The notes under the pieces: model-generated
What the model saw: the letters and a program-made list of their open reading frames with translations, nothing else
What the model was told of the DNA's origin: nothing
The model's database searches: none
Position numbers and translations under genes: made by a program
Source of the DNA: Myroides sp. N17-2
GTDB taxonomy: Bacteria; Bacteroidota; Bacteroidia; Flavobacteriales; Flavobacteriaceae
Direction of reading: 5' to 3'
DNA length: 64,000 nucleotides
Assembly: GCF_002286775.1 (NCBI RefSeq)
Contig: NZ_NSGJ01000020.1
Location: 1-64,000, forward strand
Shown here: in pieces, positions 23,568 through 31,797 of the stretch
Layout of the letters: each line of letters begins with the position of its first letter
Position numbering within the stretch: the stretch's first letter is position 1

Positions 23568-24986
23568 ATGTCGACAACAACTCAAACATCAAAAACCTCT
23601 ATACTTGCTCTTATCAAACAATCATTCTCTAGCGAGAATTTTGATCTGATGAATATGTCTATTAATAAAGCTGTATTCTTACTTGCTATCCCTATGATGT
23701 TTGAGATGCTGATGGAATCTGTATTTGCATTAGTGGATTTATACTTTGTAGGACATCTTAAAGAGAGTGCGTATGCCATACAGAGTGTCGGTCTGACAGA
23801 GTCTCTACTCTCTATTATCTATGCCATCTGTATTGGGATTAGTATGGCGGCTACAGCTATTGTCGCTAGGCGTATCGGAGAAAAAGATAAAGAAAAAGCC
23901 GCACAGAATGCTGCTCAAGCCATCACACTATCCATTATCATCACCATTATACTAAGTATCTTAGGCTTTATATTTGCTAAAGACTGGTTACTATGGATGG
24001 GAGCCTCAGAAGAATCGGCAGAATATGGATACGGTTATACCAGAATATTACTAGTAAGCTGTGTGTCTATTATGTTATTATTCTTAATCAACGGAATCTT
24101 TAGAGGTGCAGGTAATGCTGCTATCGCTATGAAGAGTCTTGGTTTTGGTAATATTATCAACATCATCCTATGCCCTATTATGGTTAGAGGTTGGTGGATA
24201 TTCCCAGAGATGGGATTAGAGGGAGCTGCTTATTCTACAGCGATTGGTAGAAGTATGGGAGTGGTTTATCAACTATACTATCTGTCTAAAAAAGACTCTT
24301 TAATACAACTTAGACTTCACTACTTTAAGATACAGTGGGAGATGACGTGGAATATCATTAAGATAGCCGTACCAGGGATGGTTCAGTATATGATCCCTAC
24401 TTGTAGTTGGGTGATACTAGCGAGAATAGTAGCACAGAGTGGAGGTGAGATAGGCTCTTCTGGTTTCCTTACCTGTCTACGTCTATTAGTATTCTTTATA
24501 TTACCTGCTTGGGGGCTAAGTAATGCAGCTTCTACTCTAGTGGGGCAAAACCTAGGAAACAACAATCCTGACAGAGCATATAAATCTGTTATTGCTACCC
24601 TTAAATACAATGTTCTTTATATGGCGATCGTTACGATTATCTTCTTTACTATGGCGCAGATACTAGCCTCATTCTTTACTACGGATCCTGCCATTAAAGC
24701 TGTTGCTATTCAGGCGATATATATTGGGGCTATAGGGTTCGTAGCTTATGGAGCAGGGATGACCTTAATGAATGCCTTTAACGGAGCAGGAGATACGATT
24801 ACCCCGACGATAATCAACGTTGTAGGTTTTTGGTTATTCCAAATACCTTTTGCTTACCTCTTGACATATTACTTTGATCTAGGACCTAAAGGAGCTTTTA
24901 TAGCTATACCTTCAGCGGAAGTTCTAATCGCTATACTTGCTTTCATCTTGTTTAAACAAGGAAAGTGGAAACTAAAGAAAGTATAA
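23568..24986 (+). CDS. MATE-family efflux transporter
   Basis: A 472-residue inner-membrane protein with twelve predicted helices in two six-helix bundles. The first bundle starts with LLAIPMMFEMLMESVFALVDLYFVGHL, the second around VPGMVQYMIPTCSWVILARI. Each half carries the family pattern GxxNAxxT/VGxxLG (seen as SNAASTLVGQNLGNNN in the second half). MATE pumps export cationic drugs or metabolites in exchange for Na+ or H+. It belongs to a different branch from the MATE gene at 58024 judged by the N-terminal halves. Transcribed alone and ended by a bidirectional terminator. Confidence 0.93.
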   Translation: MSTTTQTSKTSILALIKQSFSSENFDLMNMSINKAVFLLAIPMMFEMLMESVFALVDLYFVGHLKESAYAIQSVGLTESLLSIIYAICIGISMAATAIVARRIGEKDKEKAAQNAAQAITLSIIITIILSILGFIFAKDWLLWMGASEESAEYGYGYTRILLVSCVSIMLLFLINGIFRGAGNAAIAMKSLGFGNIINIILCPIMVRGWWIFPEMGLEGAAYSTAIGRSMGVVYQLYYLSKKDSLIQLRLHYFKIQWEMTWNIIKIAVPGMVQYMIPTCSWVILARIVAQSGGEIGSSGFLTCLRLLVFFILPAWGLSNAASTLVGQNLGNNNPDRAYKSVIATLKYNVLYMAIVTIIFFTMAQILASFFTTDPAIKAVAIQAIYIGAIGFVAYGAGMTLMNAFNGAGDTITPTIINVVGFWLFQIPFAYLLTYYFDLGPKGAFIAIPSAEVLIAILAFILFKQGKWKLKKV

Positions 24987-24995
24987 TAGCTATAT

Positions 24996-25034
24996 AACAA
25001 AGGGCAATAGCTAACCACTATTGCCCTTTGTTTT
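24996..25034. terminator. Bidirectional terminator between the MATE and acetyltransferase genes
   Basis: Perfect 15-base stem AACAAAGGGCAATAG with its complement, followed by TTTTTAT on the plus strand. It serves two convergent genes; its right end touches the last base of the acetyltransferase stop codon. Confidence 0.75.
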
Positions 25035-25507
25035 TATAATTTTGTCCAGTAGTGTTTAGCTTCTCTAATCATATCTACATGAGGAATACCATCTTCCAAA
25101 TACTCTTCTGATGACGGTTCGAATCCAAAAGAACCATAGAACTTCTTCAAGTAGCCCTGTGCTCCTATCTGTATAGCTTGTTCTCCGAATTCTTCTGCTA
25201 TTTTATCTATCGCATGTTGCATTAATACACGTCCGTATCCATCTTTTCTAAAATCTGCATGTACAGCGACTCTACCAATAGATATCTCAGGATAACTAAC
25301 TCCAGGAGGCACTATACGTGCGCATGCTACTACTTGATCTAGCTTAGTCGCAAAGATGTGCAGACACTTCTTATCCTTGCCATCTAACTCAGGATAAGGG
25401 CAATTCTGTTCTACTACGAACACATCTGTACGCAAACGCATTATATCATATAACTCATTCACTGTTAACTCATCAAATACCTTCGTATGCCAATGTATAC
25501 TATTCAT
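25034..25507 (-). CDS. ElaA-type GNAT acetyltransferase
   Basis: A 157-residue GNAT protein. The start WHTKVFDELTVNELYDIMRL and the RTDVFVVEQNCPYPELDG phrase are the ElaA signature. The acetyl-CoA binding motif is in SIGRVAVHADFRKDGYGRVL (Q/R-x-x-G-x-G/A region). The C-terminal part, GYLKKFYGSFGFEP, is the usual motif B. The substrate of ElaA proteins is not established. Single-gene unit in the minus direction, convergent to the MATE gene. Confidence 0.9.
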   Translation of the reverse strand: MNSIHWHTKVFDELTVNELYDIMRLRTDVFVVEQNCPYPELDGKDKKCLHIFATKLDQVVACARIVPPGVSYPEISIGRVAVHADFRKDGYGRVLMQHAIDKIAEEFGEQAIQIGAQGYLKKFYGSFGFEPSSEEYLEDGIPHVDMIREAKHYWTKL

Positions 25508-25604
25508 AACTCCACGATTTATATTATACTACCAAAGATAATTATTCAAAATTAAGTTGTCTTATTTTTTATTCAAAACTCATTAATCATACACTGTTAA
25601 ATTA

Positions 25605-26318
25605 TCAAATGTCAAAATACCCTCCTAAATACATAACTGCTGTTATAGCAGAATTATGTAATATATGAAAGAATACTCCATACCAAAATCCTAAGCGCAC
25701 TCTGACATATCCCATTCCCAATCCTGTTATTAATTGTGGCAATACGATAAGTGGTGATAACAACAATATACGCGTATTAACCTCCTCAAAATTAGCAATA
25801 TGTACATACCCAAATACAACAGCTAAACCATAGAATATATAGGGGTAATACTTAATATAAAATGACTGACTCTTATCACCTTTCTGACTAATAAAATAAT
25901 TCAATAATAAGAACAATACTGTAAACAAGATAGTTAAACCTATAGTTACTGAATCACTTATTTTACTTATACTTCCAACAATATAAAAAGCAATAAACAC
26001 AAACGAAATAATAAGATAGGAAGGCTTATACCTCAACGGCAAACGAAAGGTAATCTCTTCAAATAGTGGTCCAAAAATAGTGACAAACAACACAAATAAT
26101 GGCACCCCTAATTCCTTTAATTTAATATCAAACAAATCTGGAGTAGGGACATCTATCATCTGATCTATCACAACTCCTAATAGAACAATAGTAAACAAAC
26201 TTATTAGCCATAACCTAAAGACCAAAACGATCTTCTCAGTCTTAGTAGCAACTATACAAGCTAAATCAGGCTTCTTTAAATACTGTATAAAGTCTTTTAC
26301 TATATTACTTATATTCAT
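25605..26318 (-). CDS. CPBP-family intramembrane metalloprotease (CAAX-protease type)
   Basis: A 237-residue membrane protein with about seven helices. The catalytic motif EEITFR (in GPLFEEITFRLPLRYK, near residue 84) supplies the Glu-Glu-x-x-x-Arg pair. The second, HILHNS near the C-terminus (in GVFFHILHNSAI), supplies the metal-binding His and Asn. These are the two diagnostic motifs of the CPBP/Abi family of prenyl-protease-like enzymes. Substrate unknown; in other bacteria, relatives cleave membrane peptides or confer bacteriocin self-immunity. No neighbouring bacteriocin gene is visible. Confidence 0.9.
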   Translation of the reverse strand: MNISNIVKDFIQYLKKPDLACIVATKTEKIVLVFRLWLISLFTIVLLGVVIDQMIDVPTPDLFDIKLKELGVPLFVLFVTIFGPLFEEITFRLPLRYKPSYLIISFVFIAFYIVGSISKISDSVTIGLTILFTVLFLLLNYFISQKGDKSQSFYIKYYPYIFYGLAVVFGYVHIANFEEVNTRILLLSPLIVLPQLITGLGMGYVRVRLGFWYGVFFHILHNSAITAVMYLGGYFDI

Positions 26319-26352
26319 CTTTATTCTAACTTAATTATCCATACAAGATAAC

Positions 26353-26388
26353 AAAAAAAGCAGCAACCTCATCACTGAGATTACTGCT
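26353..26388 (-). terminator. Terminator of the TonB-dependent receptor gene
   Basis: Minus-strand stem beginning AGCAG-AATCTCA and ending TGAG-TTGCTGCT, followed by seven T, 64 bases past the receptor stop codon. Confidence 0.6.
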
Positions 26389-26451
26389 CTTACAACAACT
26401 TATTAAATGATATACTCTTCTTGTTCAAATATGCTAACTAACCAATTATAA

Positions 26452-28839
26452 TTAAAAGAAATATCTAAATTTACCTACGAAGCTTCTTCCTGGTTTTTGT
26501 AAACTAAAGTTGTCATATACTACTTTATCAAACATATTACGTGCTTCAAAAGTGAACTGATACTTTGTGTCTTTTCCAAAACTATACGTTACTAATAAGT
26601 CATGAGATACCTGATCTGGCACATCAAACTTTCCATCAGCCCTTGATCCTAAAGATGGCCAATACAAATAAAATGACTTGATGTACATCACTGAATATCC
26701 TAATGTCAGATTGTCATCCTTAAATACTTTATCAAAAGTATAATTAACATCAGCATTTCCATACATATAAGGAATATTAGGCATTTTGTCTTTATAAATT
26801 GGACTTTCTAATCCTCCCACATACTTATTTGTATTAATCATATTTTGATACGTACCATTCACACCAATATTGAAGTTTCGCTTATAGAAATACCTAATCT
26901 CTCCTTCTATACCTGTATTTTTTATAGAAGCAACGTTCTCAAAACCTAATTTATCTTTAGTTGCTCCTATCAATTTTTGATGAATAAAATCCTTTGAATC
27001 TCTAAAGAAACCATTGACATCAATATTAAACGAATGATATTTACCGATATGTGGTTGATAATTTACTCCAAGATTATAATTATAACTCTTCTCTGGTCTA
27101 AGGGTTCCTACCCCAACAGTATTCACATTATCTCCAAAAAGCTCATTAGAAGAAGGTAATCTTATACTCTTCTCAAACGAAGTTTTTAATTGTAAATTAT
27201 CTAAAACAAATACAGATCCTGTAATACCATATCCAAATTCATTATTGTCTTTTTTGTATTCTCTATAAGCATAGTCTCCCCATTGACCTGATGGATTATA
27301 AGATTCTGTGTACTTTATATGTTGATTATAGTACTTCCCAAAAGCAGTCACACCCCACACTGTACTTGGTGTATATTGGTAACTTAACCCACTAATATTC
27401 TTAGTTGTCTCAGATGGTTTATTTTTTAATATATCATTTGGATACAACTCATCTTCACCTTTGCGTTTAAAGAAGTTAATCGTATTACTCAAAGAGAAGT
27501 TGTGCTTACTACCTAACTTGTAATTAACAATAGTATTCACCATACCATTATTATTCTTATACTTATACAAGGTACGATTACGTTCACCTCCTTTTTTACC
27601 ATACATATCTTCATAGTCTACATAATCTCCTAAAAGATTATATCTTCTATAGACTGTATCAATCACTTGGTCACTTCCAAGGTTGTAATTAGCATTAATA
27701 CTTACATCTAGCCCTTCAGTGAATAAATTGTTCTTTTTATATACGAAAGTAGGCATAACTATGTCCCCTCGCTGATGTAACTTTCCAAAGACAGTCTGTA
27801 TTCTAGCTCCTGTTTGTACCTCTTTATAACTCTGTCCTAGATTAATACCAATAGCAATACGATCAGCAAAAGACTTATTAACTAATCCTATCTGTCCTAC
27901 GAAGTTCTCATTGTGATATTTATCGTGGAAGCGTTTTACTTTTACATTTTGACCAATGATAACACCTGAATTAATGTCATTAACATCAGCACGTACTTTA
28001 TAATCATTATCAGAGTAATTCTGATATGCATTTAATTGCGTAAAGAAACCTGACTTTTTATCTACGAATACGAAGTTCACATTTGTACGATGCGTATTAA
28101 ATGAACCATACGAATAAGACATATCTAATGAGGTCTTGTCATAGGTATTCGTGATAATATTAATAGCTCCTCCTAATGCATCAGATCCAAGACCAACAGG
28201 TACTACTCCTTTATATATCTCTATTCGATTAGCAAGGTTAATCGGAATATTATTCATCTGAAAAGCAGAACCAAAATTATCCATAGGTATCCCATCGATA
28301 AAGAATTTTATCTGATTACCACTATATCCATTTAAAGAAATATTCATATTAGATCCCACTCCTCCATCTTCTCTTACACGGATACCACTTACCTTATCTA
28401 GAGCATGCCCTATATCCATAGCTCTACTGTGAAGCTTCACAGCATCTACTACTGCTACATTATATGCTTTCTCTTTAACTAACTGTACTTTACTTTTCGC
28501 TTGTATATTAATCTCCGACAAATTATAGTTATCAGGCTTCAGCGTAATATTAAATGTCTTATCCCCAGTTAATGTCAACTGCTGTGAGAAAAAAGTATAA
28601 CCGATATAGCTTACCTCTACAGTGTATTGCTTATTAGATTGTAATTTAGGAATTATATACTTCCCATTTGAATCAGTCTGTCCGAACTTATTGTTCTCCT
28701 TTATTACTACAGTTGCCCCAATGACAGTCTCTCCTAAATTGTCTTTAACCACTCCTTGAAGATTAACTAATTCTTGTGCGTATCCTAGATGAATCGTACC
28801 CAAGAAGACAACTATAAAGTATTTTATAAAACTTCTCAT
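26452..28839 (-). CDS. TonB-dependent outer-membrane receptor, XusA-like
   Basis: A protein of about 795 residues when started at MRSFIKYFIVVFLG, which begins a proper signal peptide ending GYAQ; an upstream ATG at 28875 adds a hydrophobic stretch that looks untranslated. It has a CarboxypepD_reg domain (VVKDNLGETVIGATVVIKEN), a plug (LDKVSGIRVREDGGVG, then FFIDGIPMDNFG and VPVGLGSDALGGAINI), and a 22-strand barrel ending in FVGKFRYFF. It follows a DUF4374 lipoprotein gene, the arrangement of the Bacteroides XusA-XusB xenosiderophore system. Uptake of a ferric siderophore is the likely role. The XusC-type PepSY gene is not present here. Confidence 0.9.
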   Translation of the reverse strand: MRSFIKYFIVVFLGTIHLGYAQELVNLQGVVKDNLGETVIGATVVIKENNKFGQTDSNGKYIIPKLQSNKQYTVEVSYIGYTFFSQQLTLTGDKTFNITLKPDNYNLSEINIQAKSKVQLVKEKAYNVAVVDAVKLHSRAMDIGHALDKVSGIRVREDGGVGSNMNISLNGYSGNQIKFFIDGIPMDNFGSAFQMNNIPINLANRIEIYKGVVPVGLGSDALGGAINIITNTYDKTSLDMSYSYGSFNTHRTNVNFVFVDKKSGFFTQLNAYQNYSDNDYKVRADVNDINSGVIIGQNVKVKRFHDKYHNENFVGQIGLVNKSFADRIAIGINLGQSYKEVQTGARIQTVFGKLHQRGDIVMPTFVYKKNNLFTEGLDVSINANYNLGSDQVIDTVYRRYNLLGDYVDYEDMYGKKGGERNRTLYKYKNNNGMVNTIVNYKLGSKHNFSLSNTINFFKRKGEDELYPNDILKNKPSETTKNISGLSYQYTPSTVWGVTAFGKYYNQHIKYTESYNPSGQWGDYAYREYKKDNNEFGYGITGSVFVLDNLQLKTSFEKSIRLPSSNELFGDNVNTVGVGTLRPEKSYNYNLGVNYQPHIGKYHSFNIDVNGFFRDSKDFIHQKLIGATKDKLGFENVASIKNTGIEGEIRYFYKRNFNIGVNGTYQNMINTNKYVGGLESPIYKDKMPNIPYMYGNADVNYTFDKVFKDDNLTLGYSVMYIKSFYLYWPSLGSRADGKFDVPDQVSHDLLVTYSFGKDTKYQFTFEARNMFDKVVYDNFSLQKPGRSFVGKFRYFF

Positions 28840-28865
28840 GTGTATTATTATAATATTGATGTAAG

Positions 28866-28896
28866 AAAAAGACAACCTTGTAATTAGGTTGTCTTT
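28866..28896 (-). terminator. Terminator between the DUF4374 and receptor genes
   Basis: Minus-strand stem AAAGACAACCT / AGGTTGTCTTT followed by TTCTT. It lies 24 bases past the DUF4374 stop codon and only about 30 bases before the receptor start, so it may act as an attenuator inside the operon. Confidence 0.65.
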
Positions 28897-28919
28897 AATC
28901 CGTTTTATAAACTATAGTA

Positions 28920-30164
28920 TTATTTTGAAGCTACTTTAGTAATAGCAGTAATAGTACCACCTTCTACTTTCACACCTCTAGTTGCAGTCGCTGTTTCAGC
29001 ATCCATTTTATAGATAAAACTTCCCTCTTTAGTAGTAATACCAACATAAACTGTCTTACCATCCATAGCAGAATAGTTTCCTTTATCAGCAAAACCTAAG
29101 TCTTTAATACCTGAAGGTAATCCATCTACCCATTTGAATGTTTTGTTATATACATTAAGAGTTGCATAACGTACATCTCCTTCTTCTAACTTATTATTCT
29201 CAAGTCTAGCGATGAAGTTTCCTTTACCTGCATAGATAAAGTTGTTCACGAAATATCCGTTAGTCGCTTTTTCTATATCCCAGAAGTAAGTATTGTCAAA
29301 CTCTAATGTTTTACCATCTATTTTTAAGATCCCTGATGGGTTCTTAGTAAGCACTTTACCTTTATCTGTTACATTAGCACTAGAGAATGCATATCCGTCT
29401 CCTTTTTCATCTTGTACTAGACCATTTTTAAAGTAACCACCGATATAAGAACTCTTATCACTTTTGATTACTTTTTCTAACTTCATACTTGGGTATTCAT
29501 ATACTGCAGCCCATGCTGTATTAGGAAATGACGTTCCCCATACATCACCTTCTATACCTCTCATAGAGAAATAAGGAGCTACTAATTTATTCCCCATCTG
29601 AGTCAATCCACTGAAGTGTGCTCTTTCTCCGTTGTTAGCAAGCTCAACTGTATTAATAACTCCTTGCTTAACGATAGCATCAGAATCTGTATTCACAATG
29701 TACCAAGGTGCAATTTCTACTCCTGAACGTGGTATTTTCCACATTACGAAGTCATTATCTATAGCTCCATATACTTGTACTGTCTCAGTCACGAAGTTAT
29801 TAGTCTTCTGTAACTTTCCATTCTTGTTTAAAGCATAAGCTGTCACAGCTCCAGGACTACCTTGTCCATATAATAAACTGTAAAATTTATTCTTAGCTGT
29901 TAAATAATAACGGTAAGCACCATCTTGCTCAATACCATTATTCTTAAGAGTAACTACCCCTTTATCGATATCTTCTACTGTAAGTAAGTAATCTGCAATA
30001 CCTGTATGCTCTAATGAAGAAGCAGCGATAATAAATCTCTCTGCTTTCTGATTCTCTCCTCCCTCGTTTGTTTCATCCTTTGGAGTACTGTTATCATCAC
30101 TACTACAAGAAGCGATACTTGCTACTAAACCTAACACTAAAAGTGATCGTAAATATTTTTTCAT
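28920..30164 (-). CDS. DUF4374 surface lipoprotein, XusB-like
   Basis: A 414-residue lipoprotein. The signal peptide ends in the lipobox IASC with Cys20. The residues after it (CSSDDN) resemble the Bacteroidota surface-export signal, so it should sit on the outside of the cell. The body is strand-rich and shows DUF4374 features: a start FIIAASSLEHTGIADYL, then AVYEYPSMKLEKVIKSDKSSY and a final VDGLPSGIKDLGFADKG. In Bacteroides thetaiotaomicron the family member XusB binds ferric enterobactin at the surface and passes it to XusA. The receptor gene lies directly downstream. The ligand here is inference. Confidence 0.88.
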   Translation of the reverse strand: MKKYLRSLLVLGLVASIASCSSDDNSTPKDETNEGGENQKAERFIIAASSLEHTGIADYLLTVEDIDKGVVTLKNNGIEQDGAYRYYLTAKNKFYSLLYGQGSPGAVTAYALNKNGKLQKTNNFVTETVQVYGAIDNDFVMWKIPRSGVEIAPWYIVNTDSDAIVKQGVINTVELANNGERAHFSGLTQMGNKLVAPYFSMRGIEGDVWGTSFPNTAWAAVYEYPSMKLEKVIKSDKSSYIGGYFKNGLVQDEKGDGYAFSSANVTDKGKVLTKNPSGILKIDGKTLEFDNTYFWDIEKATNGYFVNNFIYAGKGNFIARLENNKLEEGDVRYATLNVYNKTFKWVDGLPSGIKDLGFADKGNYSAMDGKTVYVGITTKEGSFIYKMDAETATATRGVKVEGGTITAITKVASK

Positions 30165-30199
30165 AATTTAAACTTATTTAGACTTATTTTATATAACAG

Positions 30200-30231
30200 C
30201 AAATATAAAGCATAACTTAACATAAAATCAA
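30200..30231 (-). promoter_or_regulatory. Promoter of the DUF4374-receptor operon
   Basis: On the minus strand a -33 TTG (30231-30229) is followed after 21 bases by TATATTTG (30207-30200), matching the Bacteroidota consensus. The leader contains two direct repeats of ACTTATTT (plus strand, about 30171-30188), a possible regulator site, perhaps for Fur; that part is speculative. Confidence 0.7.
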
Positions 30232-30270
30232 GTTTTGAGAACTTTTGTTTTTACTTAATCTAAATAAACT

Positions 30271-30309
30271 AAAAAGGCGACTATCTAATTACTAGATAAT
30301 CGCCTTTTA
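30271..30309 (-). terminator. Terminator of the ser operon
   Basis: Stem AAAAGGCGA-TATCT / AGATA-TCGCCTTTT, with A and T tracts, 18 bases past the stop codon of the 158-residue protein gene. Confidence 0.7.
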
Positions 30310-30327
30310 TTCAATATGGTACGTCGG

Positions 30328-30804
30328 TTAAAACAATCCTTTTAATTTATCGATTGCTCCACCTAATCCTTCTTTTCCTCCTAATAAAGACCCAAGTAAG
30401 TCTTGAGCTCCTCCTCCACCTAGTCCACTTAAGATACTAGAAAGGTCAAATCCTGACTCTCCTCCTTGTATCTTAGCTACTATAGCAGAGATTACTTGTG
30501 GTACTACACCACTTGCAAAACTATCTGCTACGCTCTCAGGCAATCCTAACTTAGCGATTAAGCTTGTAGCTAAGTTACCTACCATATCACTAACGATAGG
30601 GTTAGACGCGATATTAGATGCTTGACCAGTTAATAAACTTGTTAATCCGCTGATGTCTCCAGAAGATACACTGTCTTTTAATCCGTTGATAATACTGTCT
30701 CCAGTTTCTTTCGTTACTGCGCTTGTAAGGTCAGAAGTGATTCCCCCTTTAGCTACTTCAGAAGAACTAATTTGTTCTACTAATTTTGTAATTTGCTCTA
30801 ACAT
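30328..30804 (-). CDS. Glycine-rich helical protein, DUF937/YidB-like
   Basis: A 158-residue protein without signal peptide or membrane segment. It is poor in aromatics and charged residues and rich in G, S, I and L, with amphipathic segments (VAKGGITSDLTSAVTKETG, NLATSLIAKLGLPESVADSF). The C-terminal tail has LSGLGGGGAQDLLGSLLGG. This layout resembles DUF937/YidB-like proteins; the match is uncertain. It lies 33 bases downstream of the SerA-like gene and shares its terminator, so it is likely the third gene of the serC unit. A link to serine metabolism is not indicated by its sequence. Confidence 0.7.
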   Translation of the reverse strand: MLEQITKLVEQISSSEVAKGGITSDLTSAVTKETGDSIINGLKDSVSSGDISGLTSLLTGQASNIASNPIVSDMVGNLATSLIAKLGLPESVADSFASGVVPQVISAIVAKIQGGESGFDLSSILSGLGGGGAQDLLGSLLGGKEGLGGAIDKLKGLF

Positions 30805-30837
30805 AGTTTTATTTTTTTGAGTGATAAAACTACTATA

Positions 30838-31788
30838 TTATTTTCGCAATACTTGAACTTTTTCAAATATTTCATCCCAAATTAACATTTTGCTTTCATC
30901 CGTCGCTCCATTGATATTAGGAGATAAGGAGAACGCAGGTTGCATCAGTACTTGTATTGCAGGATGAGGCTCTTCTTCAAAGCGATCTATCCCAGCAAAC
31001 AAGATAGTTTCGGCGTTAATAAGGTCTACTAAATCCACTTCATTTACCGCCTCTGCATACGCACAATTAATCACTCCGATCAAGTTATGAGCATGACTAA
31101 AAGCCTCTTTATCTAAGATATATTTCTGATAATGCTTCGTATGAATAGTGATAAAATGCGAATCATGTAGCAATCTATGCATATCAGTAGATTCTAGATT
31201 TACAGGGAAGTGTATACCATTAGGTAAGACGAACTCCGCTTTCAGACTAGGCACTGTACTATCTGTATACAATACATTCATTCCTAAAGCTAATGCCTTC
31301 TGTGCTACCTTTTCTCCTGCTGCATTCAGACCTATAATACCAAGTGTTTTACCTGCTAATTCTATCCCACTACTATACGACTGTTGTAGTGATTTAAAAC
31401 TAGCATCACCCTCTAAAGGCATATTTCTATTTGCCTCTTGTAATAATCTAGCTCCTGAGAATAAATGAGCAAACACCAACTCTGCTGTAGCATTAGACAA
31501 AGCCTCTTCTGCCCAAATTACTTTAATCCCACATCCTTTGATGTAATCTATTATATCTAAATCTATCTGTGTACCCGCAAAAACAATAGCCTTCAAGAAA
31601 GACAACTCATCGATCATCGTCTTATTAAGTAACGTCCCTTGCTGTAACAGAAGTATTTCTATCTCATTTTTACTAGTGTAATTCACTAATTGCTCGTGAG
31701 CTACCCTTACTTCCTTTACTTCAAAACCTAATCCCTCCAAGTCAATCTTTATTTCCTCAGGGATACCATCATTAGCTAATATTCTCAT
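30838..31788 (-). CDS. SerA-like D-2-hydroxyacid dehydrogenase with altered catalytic residues
   Basis: A 316-residue member of the D-isomer 2-hydroxyacid dehydrogenase family, next to serC, so by context it should be the phosphoglycerate dehydrogenase of serine synthesis. Family landmarks can be traced: AELVFAHLFSGARLLQEANR, GKTLGIIGLNAAGEKVA, and FEEEPHPAIQVLMQP. However, the usual NxARGGVVDE loop reads NCAYAEAVNEVD, so the catalytic Arg is Tyr. The usual LTPHIGAAT reads LSPNINGAT, so the catalytic His is Asn. The Rossmann GxGxxG reads GLNAAG. The reading frame is intact. It may be a degenerate enzyme or a pseudoenzyme with a regulatory role. It starts nine bases after serC. Confidence 0.85.
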   Translation of the reverse strand: MRILANDGIPEEIKIDLEGLGFEVKEVRVAHEQLVNYTSKNEIEILLLQQGTLLNKTMIDELSFLKAIVFAGTQIDLDIIDYIKGCGIKVIWAEEALSNATAELVFAHLFSGARLLQEANRNMPLEGDASFKSLQQSYSSGIELAGKTLGIIGLNAAGEKVAQKALALGMNVLYTDSTVPSLKAEFVLPNGIHFPVNLESTDMHRLLHDSHFITIHTKHYQKYILDKEAFSHAHNLIGVINCAYAEAVNEVDLVDLINAETILFAGIDRFEEEPHPAIQVLMQPAFSLSPNINGATDESKMLIWDEIFEKVQVLRK

Positions 31789-31797
31789 CTACTCTTA

